Assembly: GCA_023382595.1 (NCBI GenBank)
Contig: JAHDWB010000001.1
Coordinates: 868,001 to 932,000 of the forward strand
DNA: 64,000 nt
Source of the DNA: Anaerolineales bacterium
GTDB lineage: Bacteria > Chloroflexota > Anaerolineae > Anaerolineales > Villigracilaceae
Direction of reading: 5' to 3'
Shown piece by piece: positions 56,772 through 64,000 of this stretch (the stretch's first letter is position 1; each line of letters starts with the position of its first letter). The notes under the pieces are model-generated. The model had not been told where the DNA came from and did no database searches. It worked only from the letters and a program-made list of their open reading frames with translations. The position numbers and the translations under genes were made by a program.

Positions 56772-57620
56772 TCAAACTGCTTCCTGCACTCCCGCCCGAA
56801 AAGGCAATTCGACTTGCGATTTCCTCGAAAGATGTTTTGGTCCAAAATAGATGACAACCCACACGATCAGCAACAGCATCAATCCGCCGCCGCCGATGTA
56901 GAGCAGCATGGGCGGCAACAACCCGAATTGTTGGACGAGGAAAACGCTGGAGAAGTTGAAAAAGAAGTGTGCCAGCATGGTAAGGAAGAGACTGCCGCCG
57001 CTGTTGTTGTAAATCCACGCGAAGAGGATGGACAATGCAGTCACTACGACCATGAAAATCGGGAGCGGCATGCCATTGGCGGCGTAGTTCGGCTCGAAGT
57101 AGAACGGAACGTGCCAGGCTGCCCACAACGCGCCGAGGATCAGGCTGGAGGTCAGTGCACTGAATCGTCTTTGCAGGCGTGGAAGTGCAAAGCCGCGCCA
57201 GCCTGCTTCCTCGCTCAGCGGTCCGCTGAGGAAGGTGAATCCCAGCAAGCCCAGCAATGACCAGAGTGTGGCGTCGGGGTTGATGCCGCGCATCGGATTG
57301 CCGAGCAAAATGTAAACGATGGCAATGAGCAAGGGGAAGCCGGTCATCATGAATGCCGCCAGATACCAAAACCAGTGCACCCGCCAGCGAGTGAAGCCGG
57401 AGAGTAGGTTGAGTACTTCCTTCCATCCGCCGATCATGGCGGAGAGGATCACGGCGCTGATGGTCGGCGTGAGCACTTGCAGGATGGCGACCGGTTTGGT
57501 CTGCGGAATCTTGAGGATGTAGAGTTGCGTGACGGTGACTGCGATGTTCAGGGCGAAGGTCAGGATGAAGAACGACCAGAGCGGATAACGAACGAGGATG
57601 TTGGGGGATTTTGTCGGCAT
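56772..57620 (-). CDS. CPBP family intramembrane protease-like protein
   Basis: 282-residue membrane protein with eight hydrophobic segments. Motifs: GPLSEEAGWRGFALPRLQ (EExxxR), AAWHVPFYF and LAHFFFNFS. The ATG at 57620 has a perfect GGAGG site. It leads the ECF sigma and hydrolase genes. Its 5' leader holds the dyad and hairpin described separately. Proteolysis of a membrane regulator is a reasonable hypothesis given the sigma gene that follows. Confidence 0.92.
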   Translation of the reverse strand: MPTKSPNILVRYPLWSFFILTFALNIAVTVTQLYILKIPQTKPVAILQVLTPTISAVILSAMIGGWKEVLNLLSGFTRWRVHWFWYLAAFMMTGFPLLIAIVYILLGNPMRGINPDATLWSLLGLLGFTFLSGPLSEEAGWRGFALPRLQRRFSALTSSLILGALWAAWHVPFYFEPNYAANGMPLPIFMVVVTALSILFAWIYNNSGGSLFLTMLAHFFFNFSSVFLVQQFGLLPPMLLYIGGGGLMLLLIVWVVIYFGPKHLSRKSQVELPFRAGVQEAV

Positions 57621-57655
57621 GATTACCTCCTTGACCATCATATATCGAGCGGAAC

Positions 57656-57703
57656 AAAAACTCCCCTGTCACTGGGGGAGTTTTCACTGTCCAGATGGAT
57701 AGT
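57656..57703 (-). promoter_or_regulatory. Leader motif (dyad plus hairpin) upstream of the CPBP-sigma operon
   Basis: Plus-strand dyad ACTGTCCAGATGGATAGT (57686-57703; arms ACTrTCCA / TGGAyAGT) next to hairpin AAACTCCCC / GGGGAGTTT with T run on the minus strand (57656-57684). It lies 36 bp before the CPBP ATG. The previous minus-strand gene ends 360 bp away and has its own terminator, so this hairpin probably acts as an attenuator. The rest of 57704-57999 shows no gene that I can support. Confidence 0.65.
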
Positions 57704-58000
57704 GGTTCTATTCCTTGATATATCACCGTGTCGCGCACAACTCGGTCAACTTACCCCGAGCGCGTAATCAGGGAATGACTCTTGCTCTCCATATGATAGC
57801 AAGTTACCGTATTGGTTCAATAGAACTGCCTGATTTAGGCTAAAATCCTATCAAAACACCTATGAAACCTTCTTCCGCCACTGCAATCTCTCATCCCAAC
57901 ATCGCCTTCGCTATGTTGTCATAATGGAACACCGTATATGGTTACCGCAAGGCTGGTTTTGCCCAATTATGGACGTAGAACTGGACAAAAAAAAGGAAAA

Positions 58001-58033
58001 AAGAACAGCGCCCCGACATGGGGCGCTGTTCTT
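58001..58033. terminator. Terminator of the NAD(P)-binding protein gene
   Basis: A 14-bp stem, AAGAACAGCGCCCC / GGGGCGCTGTTCTT with loop GACAT, has T runs on both strands; it lies 35 bases after the stop of the gene at 58069. Confidence 0.88.
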
Positions 58034-58068
58034 TTCAATCAAGGAAAGTCAAATCCGACCAATTCAGG

Positions 58069-58698
58069 TCAATAACTTGCCACTGGTAATTTCTTCAACC
58101 ACTTCAGTTCGGTCAGTTCCTTCAAGACAAAGTCTGCGCCATCGGCACGGGAAAGTTGCGTACCCGAACTCTTGCTTACATACCCGACCTGATACTTACC
58201 TTTGTGTTCGCCATCCATCAGGCGCGGATACCTCACTACCGTCCAATCCAAATCAGACTCCCGAATCACCTTCACGTTTGCAGCCGAATCCAGCACCACA
58301 TCTTTTGCCAATAGATTGAGCAGAAATCCGATGAAGTGATCAATAAATTTGGGTTGATCTTCGGGTTGCCGTACTCCTGCGCCAGTCGTGGAGACCAGCC
58401 GGCGCACACCATGTTTCCTCATCCCGGCAACAATGTTTTTGGCTGAAATTTCCATCATGTGGGGGACTGGCGGTCGGGTCGGTCCCAGCGCGCTGATGAC
58501 CGCATCCTGCCCGGCAATCGCCTTCTCAACAGCTTCAGCATCCATCGAGTCACCCTTGAATACGGTCAGGTTGGCATGGGTGACAGCCAATTTCTCTGGG
58601 GAACGCACAAAGGCTGTCACAGCATGCCCTGCTTTCAATGCCTGCTTGACTACTTCCAAACCAACCCCACGCGATGCACCAAATACTACGATCTTCAT
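58069..58698 (-). CDS. NAD(P)-dependent oxidoreductase, NmrA/SDR-like
   Basis: 209-residue Rossmann-fold protein. The dinucleotide loop is VVFGASRGVGLEVVKQAL, followed by VFKGDSMDAEAVEKAIAGQDAVISALG, typical of atypical SDRs of the NmrA/BVR-B type. Residues LVSTTGAG mark the fourth strand. Active-site Tyr-x3-Lys is not obvious. Cotranscription with the TetR gene 35 bp upstream is likely, so it is probably regulated by that repressor. Confidence 0.88.
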   Translation of the reverse strand: MKIVVFGASRGVGLEVVKQALKAGHAVTAFVRSPEKLAVTHANLTVFKGDSMDAEAVEKAIAGQDAVISALGPTRPPVPHMMEISAKNIVAGMRKHGVRRLVSTTGAGVRQPEDQPKFIDHFIGFLLNLLAKDVVLDSAANVKVIRESDLDWTVVRYPRLMDGEHKGKYQVGYVSKSSGTQLSRADGADFVLKELTELKWLKKLPVASY

Positions 58699-58733
58699 TA
58701 GACTCCTTTGAAATTGTTTCTTATCAATGATGG

Positions 58734-59294
58734 CTATGAAGCCAACAAGACCTTCAATTGTTTTGCCACCAGGCGCAGCGGGTCGGCGGTATGCGATGTA
58801 CGACTCAGGATGATCCCACCTTCGATGGCAGAAACAATAAAGGTCGCCAATTCATCGGCTTTTGTTTTTGAGTACCCGCATTCGATCAACTTGTCATGGA
58901 AGGCGGATTTCAACATTTGGTATGCTTCGTGGCAGGCTGCGTTGATCCGCGTTGAGGTGGTCGCAGTTTCCATCGCCACAGCCGTCAGAGGACTGCCCGC
59001 CGCAAAACCAGATCGTTCGACATGTTCCGCAATGTTCAGAATGAAGTCAGAAACTGCTTTGGCGGCGTTGGAACTCTCTGTTAATCCCTGGCGAATCCGT
59101 TCGGCAGTTTGTTTTCCGGATTGAAGTACCGCCTCTGCCGTAATCTGTTCCTTGCCCTCTGGAAAGTAGTAATACAACGATCCTTTTGGGGAACCGCTTT
59201 CCTTGATGATCTCGTTCAAACCAGTGCCGTGATAGCCCTGCTTTTCCAGCAGGGCACAGGTGGTTTGCAGGATTTGTTCGCGGGCATTGCTCAT
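58734..59294 (-). CDS. TetR/AcrR family regulator (LmrA/QdoR-like)
   Basis: 186-residue repressor with the N-terminal helix-turn-helix: REQILQTTCALLEKQGYHGTGLNEIIKESGSPKGSLYYYFPEGKEQI. This LYYYFPEGKE form and the C-terminal domain resemble the LmrA/YxaF branch. The ATG at 59294 has GGAG six bases upstream; longer frames are rejected. The gene is divergent from the NmrA-like gene at 59397; a dyad operator lies between them. Confidence 0.9.
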   Translation of the reverse strand: MSNAREQILQTTCALLEKQGYHGTGLNEIIKESGSPKGSLYYYFPEGKEQITAEAVLQSGKQTAERIRQGLTESSNAAKAVSDFILNIAEHVERSGFAAGSPLTAVAMETATTSTRINAACHEAYQMLKSAFHDKLIECGYSKTKADELATFIVSAIEGGIILSRTSHTADPLRLVAKQLKVLLAS

Positions 59295-59354
59295 GTCTGT
59301 CTCCGTCCAGAAAATGTCTTTTGTCATCTTTTCAAAAGACGACTGCTGGATTAT

Positions 59355-59374
59355 TATAACGACTGGTCTATATA
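59355..59374. promoter_or_regulatory. Candidate TetR operator
   Basis: TATAACGACTGGTCTATATA contains the core GACTGGTC (dyad GAC-N2-GTC), flanked by TATA-rich arms. LmrA-type regulators are known to bind GACYRGTC-like cores. The site lies between the TetR and NmrA-like genes, 23 bp before the latter, so it could shut off both. Confidence 0.6.
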
Positions 59375-59396
59375 AAGTCAAGTCAGGAGCAAATGA

Positions 59397-60254
59397 ATGT
59401 CATCCCCCATATTGGTAATCGGTGCGCTTGGAAATGTCGGCACGGAAGTCGTTAAGCAGATTCTCTCCAGAGGTGGAAAAGTCCGTGCGGCGGATATGGA
59501 TGTGAACAAACTCAGGAAGCATTTTGGCGAAGCGGTTGAAACAGTTCGCTTTGATTTCACCGATCCATCCACTTTTGAAGAAACCTTTCGAGGTGTGAAG
59601 CGCATGTTTTACATGCGTCCGCCGCACATCACGAATATCCAGCGTGATATGGTTCCTTCGATGGATGCCGCCAAACGCGCGGGAATAACCCACGTGGTAT
59701 TTCTCTCCCTGATCGGGATCGAGAACACGACATATGTTCCCCACTATAAAGTGGAGACCTATTTGAAGGCAATCAACATGCAAACGACCTTTTTGCGTTG
59801 CAGTTTCTTCATGCAGAATCTGAACACCACCCATCGTAGGGAGATCAAGGAAAGAAACGAGATTTTTGTGCCGGTGGGAAAGGCAAAGACTGCCTTTATC
59901 GATGCGCGTGACATCGGGGCAGTTGCAGCGGTGGCTTTACTGGAAGATGGACACGCCGGCAGGAACTACGACCTGACCGGCAGTGAACGCTTGGATTATT
60001 GGGAGGTAGCCAGGACCATGAGTGAGGTGTTGGGACGCAAGATCACCTATCGCAATCCCAACCCTTTGTACTTTCTGCTCGAAACGATGCGCCGTAGTAC
60101 GCCTTTCATGTTTGCCCTGGTGATGACCGGGCTGTACACATCCACCCGCTTTGGGATGGCAGAACCGATAACCGATGAGGTCGAGCGATTAACCGGGCAC
60201 AACCCCATCACCTTCAGACAGTATGTGATGGACTACAAAGATGCCTGGAAGTAA
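59397..60254 (+). CDS. NmrA-like NAD(P)-binding protein
   Basis: 285-residue Rossmann protein. The loop LVIGALGNVGTEVVKQILS and FDFTDPSTFEETFRGVKRMFYMRPP, then THVVFLSLIGIEN, HYKVETYLKAINMQTTFLRCSFFMQNL and YDLTGSERLDYWEVARTMSEVLGRKITY match the NmrA/quinone-reductase-like family (QOR2-like). AGGAG lies seven bases before this ATG; an ATG four bases earlier is out of frame. Divergent from the TetR gene. Confidence 0.92.
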   Translation: MSSPILVIGALGNVGTEVVKQILSRGGKVRAADMDVNKLRKHFGEAVETVRFDFTDPSTFEETFRGVKRMFYMRPPHITNIQRDMVPSMDAAKRAGITHVVFLSLIGIENTTYVPHYKVETYLKAINMQTTFLRCSFFMQNLNTTHRREIKERNEIFVPVGKAKTAFIDARDIGAVAAVALLEDGHAGRNYDLTGSERLDYWEVARTMSEVLGRKITYRNPNPLYFLLETMRRSTPFMFALVMTGLYTSTRFGMAEPITDEVERLTGHNPITFRQYVMDYKDAWK

Positions 60255-60318
60255 TCTCAGATTACCGAGTCAAATTAATTCAGCATGAACGCCCCTACTT
60301 ATCCTTTCATGCTATAGG

Positions 60319-61407
60319 CTAAAACTCTTTCTTTTCAACGCTCACCCGGGTTCCACCCGGCATCTCCACGGTAACATCCCCAGGGTCGTAAGATACAAGT
60401 GGTTGAGACCAGCGAAATACCCACTTTGCGTCCTCCGGGCTGGCGTTGACACAACCACGAGAGGAAGGTTCACCATAGTTGTTGTGCCAGTAAGTGGAAT
60501 GGATGGCCACACCGGAGCCAACGAATAAACTGACCCACCCCACGGCCGGCAGACTCCAGCCTGCTGATGTACTTCCGCCGCTTAATGGCAAGGAGATCGC
60601 CTTCCGCCAGATCGGGAATTCGCCTACCGGGGTCGCCCACGCATCCACAGGATTGCCCCATGCATCATACAGTGCGCCGCTGGAAATGCGCGCAAAATAC
60701 ACCTCATTCTTTCCCTCGTAGCACGATAAGGTTTGATAATCAATGTCGACCACGATCTTTTTCTCTTCGGCTTCCGGGTTGATGGGAGCGATTTCCTCCG
60801 CAGTTAGTGGACGAAACGCCTCTGCCGGCCCCCAGAACAGGTCCCCCGATCCGAAGCGTTCATTGAACCGATACCAGACTCTTCCATCCGCTTCGGCGCG
60901 AATCTGATCCACCCAGACCACCTGACTATAGACGAACCGCGCCGGCAGACCAATGGATTCCCGGTATTGGAGCCAAGGCGCGCGCGATGGCGGGTTATCG
61001 AGAATCAAGTCTACATAAGGAACGGTGACTTCGACCCACAGGCCAGGACCCAGACTTGTACTTGGCAGAGTGGACACTTGCGAATTCGGCAAGTTACGCA
61101 CGGGTTGCAGGTTTCCGCCCCACACATAACCATAGGGAGTCTCGACCCAGCGTTGATTGATCCTGCCGGGCATGCTTCCAACCACTTCCCGAATCCAGGG
61201 GACGACCTGATCTTCATACAGAGCGCCAACAATCTGTTCGTTCCCATCAGGGCGCGCATATACATCCACCTTGCCGACCGTAACACGCCCCAGTAATTCC
61301 GACTGCTGAAATTCAAGAATCTCCTCAAAAGGGCGAAAGGCAAGTGCACCGGCGCCCAATGCGGTGATCTTTAGAAAATCACGGCGAGTGAGTGGATGTC
61401 TTGTCAT
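60319..61407 (-). CDS. Tat-exported L,D-transpeptidase (YkuD domain)
   Basis: 362 residues. A twin-arginine signal (LTRRDFLKITALGAGALAF) starts the protein; the middle region (about 40-110) resembles an SH3-like domain (GKVDVYARPDGNEQ); the C-terminal YkuD domain has the catalytic His303 in AIHSTYWHNNYGEP and Cys319 in SSRGCVNASPEDAKW. YkuD enzymes form 3-3 cross-links in peptidoglycan or attach lipoproteins. It overlaps the end of the His-rich membrane protein gene by 29 bp, so it lies in the same unit as the Rieske gene. Confidence 0.92.
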   Translation of the reverse strand: MTRHPLTRRDFLKITALGAGALAFRPFEEILEFQQSELLGRVTVGKVDVYARPDGNEQIVGALYEDQVVPWIREVVGSMPGRINQRWVETPYGYVWGGNLQPVRNLPNSQVSTLPSTSLGPGLWVEVTVPYVDLILDNPPSRAPWLQYRESIGLPARFVYSQVVWVDQIRAEADGRVWYRFNERFGSGDLFWGPAEAFRPLTAEEIAPINPEAEEKKIVVDIDYQTLSCYEGKNEVYFARISSGALYDAWGNPVDAWATPVGEFPIWRKAISLPLSGGSTSAGWSLPAVGWVSLFVGSGVAIHSTYWHNNYGEPSSRGCVNASPEDAKWVFRWSQPLVSYDPGDVTVEMPGGTRVSVEKKEF

Positions 61408-61612
61408 GGACGGAATGATCGTGATGTTGATCCGGCTGGCTGTTGTGATTGTGCATATTACCCATCATGAAAAAATGCGCCAGCGGGCAAAGCAATGCCA
61501 GCCCCACATAGACGACTGTATTAACGGGAATTTTCAGGAGAGAGACGGCTGCTAGACCCAGAATGGGAATCAGGCAGCAAAGCAACATGATCCAGATCTG
61601 ACGTTTATGCAT
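61379..61612 (-). CDS. Small membrane protein with His-rich tail
   Basis: 77-residue protein with two hydrophobic segments (IMLLCCLIPILGLAAVSLL and VVYVGLALLCPLAHFFMM) and a tail rich in His, Asn and Asp (GNMHNHNSQPDQHHDHSVHD) that could bind copper or another metal. Small DUF2933-type proteins in copper operons look similar. It sits between the Rieske protein (12 bp upstream) and the L,D-transpeptidase (overlapping). Confidence 0.75.
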   Translation of the reverse strand: MHKRQIWIMLLCCLIPILGLAAVSLLKIPVNTVVYVGLALLCPLAHFFMMGNMHNHNSQPDQHHDHSVHDKTSTHSP

Positions 61613-61624
61613 TTGAACCTTCCT

Positions 61625-62122
61625 TCATCCCTCCCGTTTGAAAGGTGGGAGGATAACGAACAAATTTCCATTTTCCATTTCCGTTGCGAATTCATCCAGC
61701 GGACGCGGAGGCGGTCCGCTGATCACATTACCCAAAACATCGAAGTGTCCATCGTGGCAGGGACTGATGTAATGTTCCTGGTCGGGCTGCCACGTCACAC
61801 GGCAGCCAAGATGGGTGCATATATCGGAAAAGACACGCGCTTCCTCTTCGTTCCTTCGGACGACATACAAGCCGTAATTGGTCGCGGTGCGCTCCCAACC
61901 GTTGACCCTGGTCAGCGTGAAATCGTATCGGGTGGGGACACCAATGGGATAGTTCTCGAGTGGACCGAGGTCAATCAGCGAATCGTTCCCGGTCTCGCGC
62001 AGGGACGGTGAGAGCAGGTATACGATGGAAGGGATTCCGATGGCAACGCCTATACAACCACCGATGATGACGGTGGTTGTCTTGATGAAGTCGCGGCGGC
62101 TGAAGTTCTGATTGTGAGACAT
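61625..62122 (-). CDS. Tat-exported Rieske [2Fe-2S] protein
   Basis: 165 residues. A twin-arginine signal anchor (SRRDFIKTTTVIIGGCIGVAIGIP) is followed by a Rieske domain with ligands C102-T-H104-L-G-C107 and S-P-C122-H123-D-G-H. Family: cytochrome bc/b6f-type Rieske proteins. Only the Rieske gene is present; no cytochrome b gene is nearby. The ATG at 62122 has GGAG six bases upstream. First gene of the minus-strand unit that runs to 60319. The dyad at 62194 is in its promoter region. Confidence 0.93.
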   Translation of the reverse strand: MSHNQNFSRRDFIKTTTVIIGGCIGVAIGIPSIVYLLSPSLRETGNDSLIDLGPLENYPIGVPTRYDFTLTRVNGWERTATNYGLYVVRRNEEEARVFSDICTHLGCRVTWQPDQEHYISPCHDGHFDVLGNVISGPPPRPLDEFATEMENGNLFVILPPFKREG

Positions 62123-62193
62123 ATCCGTCTCCTTTTCTTCCATCATAGCCTTTTCCCAAGCGGTTGCCTTGCGCTGGATGGCGGTTCAGGACG

Positions 62194-62211
62194 ATAGGCA
62201 ATATTGCTTAC
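62194..62211. promoter_or_regulatory. 18-bp dyad (ATAGGCAA-N2-TTGCCTAT type), copy 1
   Basis: ATAGGCAATATTGCTTAC, an imperfect copy of the perfect dyad at 62645-62662. It lies between the divergent Rieske and Cys-rich protein genes, about 70 bp from the former and 75 bp from the latter. Confidence 0.6.
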
Positions 62212-62285
62212 GGGGAAATAAGTGATGCAGCCCTGAGTATTCGTGGAGTGAAACCGTACAATGACCCCATCAACTTGAGGTGTGT

Positions 62286-62648
62286 ATGAATGTTTCACCA
62301 TTCCTGTCAGTTTCCCAACCCTGCGGCGAAGCATTGCAGTGGATGAATAAACAGCTACAGAAGGCTGGCTTGCGTCCTGTGCAAACATTCGATTTGAGCG
62401 CGGCGCGGGCTGGTATGCATGAGTGCTCCTGCCCGAATCACGGAACGAATGTATGCGATTGCCAGATGGTGGTCGTGCTGGTCTATGGCGAAGCCCCCAA
62501 ACCTTTGACCCTTATTTTACACGGCAAGAACGGGCAAACCTGGCTTTCGATTGTTGATAATCCACGCCAGGGGATCGACGCAAAACTTACCGCTGAGATA
62601 AGGCAGGCACTTGCGCAAGCGCCCATCACCGCCCCACAGGATGGATAG
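62286..62648 (+). CDS. Small Cys/His-rich protein, hypothetical
   Basis: 120-residue protein with the cluster HECSCPNHGTNVCDCQM (four cysteines and a histidine) near residue 45-60, a possible metal site. The flanking sequence VVVLVYGEAPKPLTLILHG and WLSIVDNP is strand-like. The ATG at 62286 has GAGG five bases upstream. No named family recognised. It lies between the Rieske unit and the multicopper oxidase; the dyad copies on both sides suggest common control. Confidence 0.62.
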   Translation: MNVSPFLSVSQPCGEALQWMNKQLQKAGLRPVQTFDLSAARAGMHECSCPNHGTNVCDCQMVVVLVYGEAPKPLTLILHGKNGQTWLSIVDNPRQGIDAKLTAEIRQALAQAPITAPQDG

Positions 62649-62662
62649 GCAATTTTGCCTAT
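62645..62662. promoter_or_regulatory. 18-bp dyad (ATAGGCAA-N2-TTGCCTAT), copy 2
   Basis: A perfect dyad, ATAGGCAATTTTGCCTAT. It overlaps the stop codon of the Cys-rich gene and lies 85 bp before the multicopper oxidase gene. Confidence 0.65.
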
Positions 62663-62747
62663 GTCCTCCTGCGTCAAATTGCGCTGGTTTGAAGACGAGT
62701 GATTCTTTACAGTCAATGGCTATTCCAATTTTTGGAGAGGAACCTTG

Positions 62748-63815
62748 ATGAAGAAAGTAAGGTTATTTTTGATTACGGGTTTGGCGTTGGTGCTGTCGGC
62801 GTGTGCGCCTGCCGGGGCGCCGAACACCATACCCATGCAGGACAATATCATGACGGACGCCACACCCACCCCTGGCAGCATGATGGCGGAGAATCCCGAA
62901 GCGATGCACATGATGTCACCGATCACTGCGCCGAACGTCGAACCTGCCGCCGATACCAAAGGCGGGCAGCCGCTCGAATATCGAGTGGAGGATGGTGTCA
63001 AGGTCTTCGAGCTGACAACCAAAGCCGTTCGATGGGAAATCCTGGATGGGGTGACGATCACAGCCTACACGTACAACGGAACCGTGCCCGGACCAATGAT
63101 CCGCGTTACGGAGGGGGATCAGGTTCGGATTGTGGTCAGAAACGAGTTGCCGCATCCGACGACGATCCACTGGCATGGAGTCGAAGTCCCGAACGCGATG
63201 GACGGTGTGCCGGGCGTTACGCAGGATCCCATATTGCCGGGAGAGACATTTACTTACGAATTCACTGCCAAACCCGCAGGGACGTTCATGTATCACTCGC
63301 ATTACGAAGGTGACATTCAGGTGATGGCGGGGCTGTACGCACCGTTCATCATCGACCCTCTGGAACCCGAAGCCGATCCGCCTGCCGTGGACGAGGTGTT
63401 GATGATCTCCGAGTGGCTTTTCACGGGCGGGCAGACATTTGCCGCCATGCCAATGAGCGGGATGGAGCCAAATTACTTCACGATCAACGGCAAGGCATTC
63501 CCCGATACGGAGATGATCACTGTGAAGAAGGGCGATCGCGTGCGATTGCGGTTCATCGCCATCGGGCAGTTCATCCATCCCATGCACCTGCACGGTGTCC
63601 CGTTCAAGATCGTGGCTACGGATGGACATCCCGTGCCTGAGGCGGCGCAATTGACGAAGGACACGGTCAGCGTCGCGCCCGGTGAACGCTACGACATCGA
63701 GTTCATCGCCACGGAGACGGGGCAATGGATGTTGCACTGCCACATCCTGCATCACACCACCAACGATAACGTCGAGCCTGGCGGTTTGATGTTGATGATC
63801 GAAGTCGTTGAATAA
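62748..63815 (+). CDS. Multicopper oxidase lipoprotein
   Basis: 355 residues with a lipobox signal peptide (LVLSACAPAG). The copper ligands are clear: TIHWHGVEVPN, FMYHSHYEGDIQ, HPMHLHGVPF and WMLHCHILHHTTNDNVEPGGLM, which together supply type 1 and type 2/3 sites. Length (one or two cupredoxin repeats) is in the range of small laccase-type or nitrite-reductase-like oxidases. GGAGAGGAA precedes the ATG at 62748 (alternative TTG at 62745). Probably oxidises Cu(I) or a phenolic; the copper-homeostasis context is suggestive. Confidence 0.93.
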   Translation: MKKVRLFLITGLALVLSACAPAGAPNTIPMQDNIMTDATPTPGSMMAENPEAMHMMSPITAPNVEPAADTKGGQPLEYRVEDGVKVFELTTKAVRWEILDGVTITAYTYNGTVPGPMIRVTEGDQVRIVVRNELPHPTTIHWHGVEVPNAMDGVPGVTQDPILPGETFTYEFTAKPAGTFMYHSHYEGDIQVMAGLYAPFIIDPLEPEADPPAVDEVLMISEWLFTGGQTFAAMPMSGMEPNYFTINGKAFPDTEMITVKKGDRVRLRFIAIGQFIHPMHLHGVPFKIVATDGHPVPEAAQLTKDTVSVAPGERYDIEFIATETGQWMLHCHILHHTTNDNVEPGGLMLMIEVVE

Positions 63816-63840
63816 AAAAATGTACAAGGAGAGAGTAAAA

Positions 63841-64000
63841 ATGCGTAAGATGTTCTTTATCAGTATGGTTGTTGCGTTGGCGACTGTGCTGGCGGCTTGC
63901 GGTGGGTCCGTACAGCCTGCTGTCCCGGTCGAATCTGGATCATCGAACGATGTCAATATCCAGGTAGAGACCAATCCCAGTCCCGCGATGATGGGCGACA
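63841..64000 (+). CDS. Lipoprotein, 3' end cut off by window
   Basis: Open frame from the ATG at 63841, with AAGGAGAGAG just upstream, to the window end. It starts with a lipobox signal peptide (VLAACGGSVQP) and a polar Ser/Asn/Pro-rich stretch. The domain is not visible. It lies 25 bp after the multicopper oxidase gene, so it is probably part of the same unit. Confidence 0.75.
   Translation, partial: MRKMFFISMVVALATVLAACGGSVQPAVPVESGSSNDVNIQVETNPSPAMMGD

Noticed and set aside
56767-57738. 323-residue minus-strand frame in another phase over the CPBP gene
   Set aside because: It is Arg/His-rich and lacks hydrophobic segments; the CPBP frame has the motif, ribosome site and membrane profile.
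57861-57923. Short plus-strand frame starting MKPSSATA
   Set aside because: Only 20 codons, no ribosome site, no neighbour in the same direction.

Overview
The window looks like chromosomal DNA of a moderately GC-rich bacterium, most probably Chloroflexota (Anaerolineae-like). The basis is family resemblance only: a complete fourteen-gene nuoA-N operon, a single-chain glycyl-tRNA synthetase (alpha and beta fused), many lipoproteins with a typical lipobox, no outer-membrane genes, and many short palindromic intergenic repeats. No database search was possible.

Layout. 1-4.6 kb: a 7TM-HD phosphodiesterase-like protein (cut by the window), YqeY, a HET-C-like protein divergent from a PduO-type cobalamin adenosyltransferase, a DUF554 protein and tRNA-Lys(CTT). 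4.7-19.4 kb: the whole respiratory complex I operon on the minus strand. 19.5-26.7 kb: a housekeeping-type sigma factor, dnaG, a small exported protein and glyQS, whose beta half carries two perfect palindromic repeats inside the reading frame. 26.9-30.9 kb: an AT-rich three-gene operon of TIR-membrane protein, soluble TIR protein and a ParA-like ATPase fused to a GTPase-like domain, which resembles a TIR defence or signalling system. 31.2-38.4 kb: a DUF6512 membrane protein, a formylglycine-generating-enzyme-like lipoprotein, a 42-bp tandem repeat, an orphan aromatic amino acid lyase, a GNAT acetyltransferase and an ABC-2 exporter (one ATPase, two permeases). 38.6-40.6 kb: a PIG-L deacetylase, a phytol/dolichol-kinase-like membrane protein and a small lipoprotein.

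40.7-46.6 kb holds what I consider the most interesting system: a cassette laid out like dltXBDCA. It has a 37-residue membrane micro-protein ending in WIYQGF that abuts an MBOAT acyltransferase, then an SGNH protein, an SGNH-like lipoprotein, an acyl carrier protein and an acyl-AMP ligase. The parts would activate an acyl group, carry it on the carrier protein and move it through the membrane to an envelope polymer. The ligase resembles fatty-acyl-AMP ligases more than DltA, so the acyl group is probably not D-alanine.

46.6-57.6 kb: an M23 peptidase, four CPBP/YhfC-type putative intramembrane proteases, an ECF sigma factor without a recognisable anti-sigma factor, a membrane-anchored alpha/beta hydrolase and several small membrane proteins. 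Three transcription units here share a leader of an 18-bp dyad plus a hairpin. 58-60.3 kb: two NmrA-like NAD(P)-binding proteins around a TetR regulator with a candidate operator. 60.3-64 kb: an exported redox/copper cluster (Tat-exported L,D-transpeptidase, His-rich membrane protein, Rieske protein, Cys-rich protein, multicopper oxidase, lipoprotein) with two copies of a second dyad, ATAGGCAA-N2-TTGCCTAT, in its control regions.
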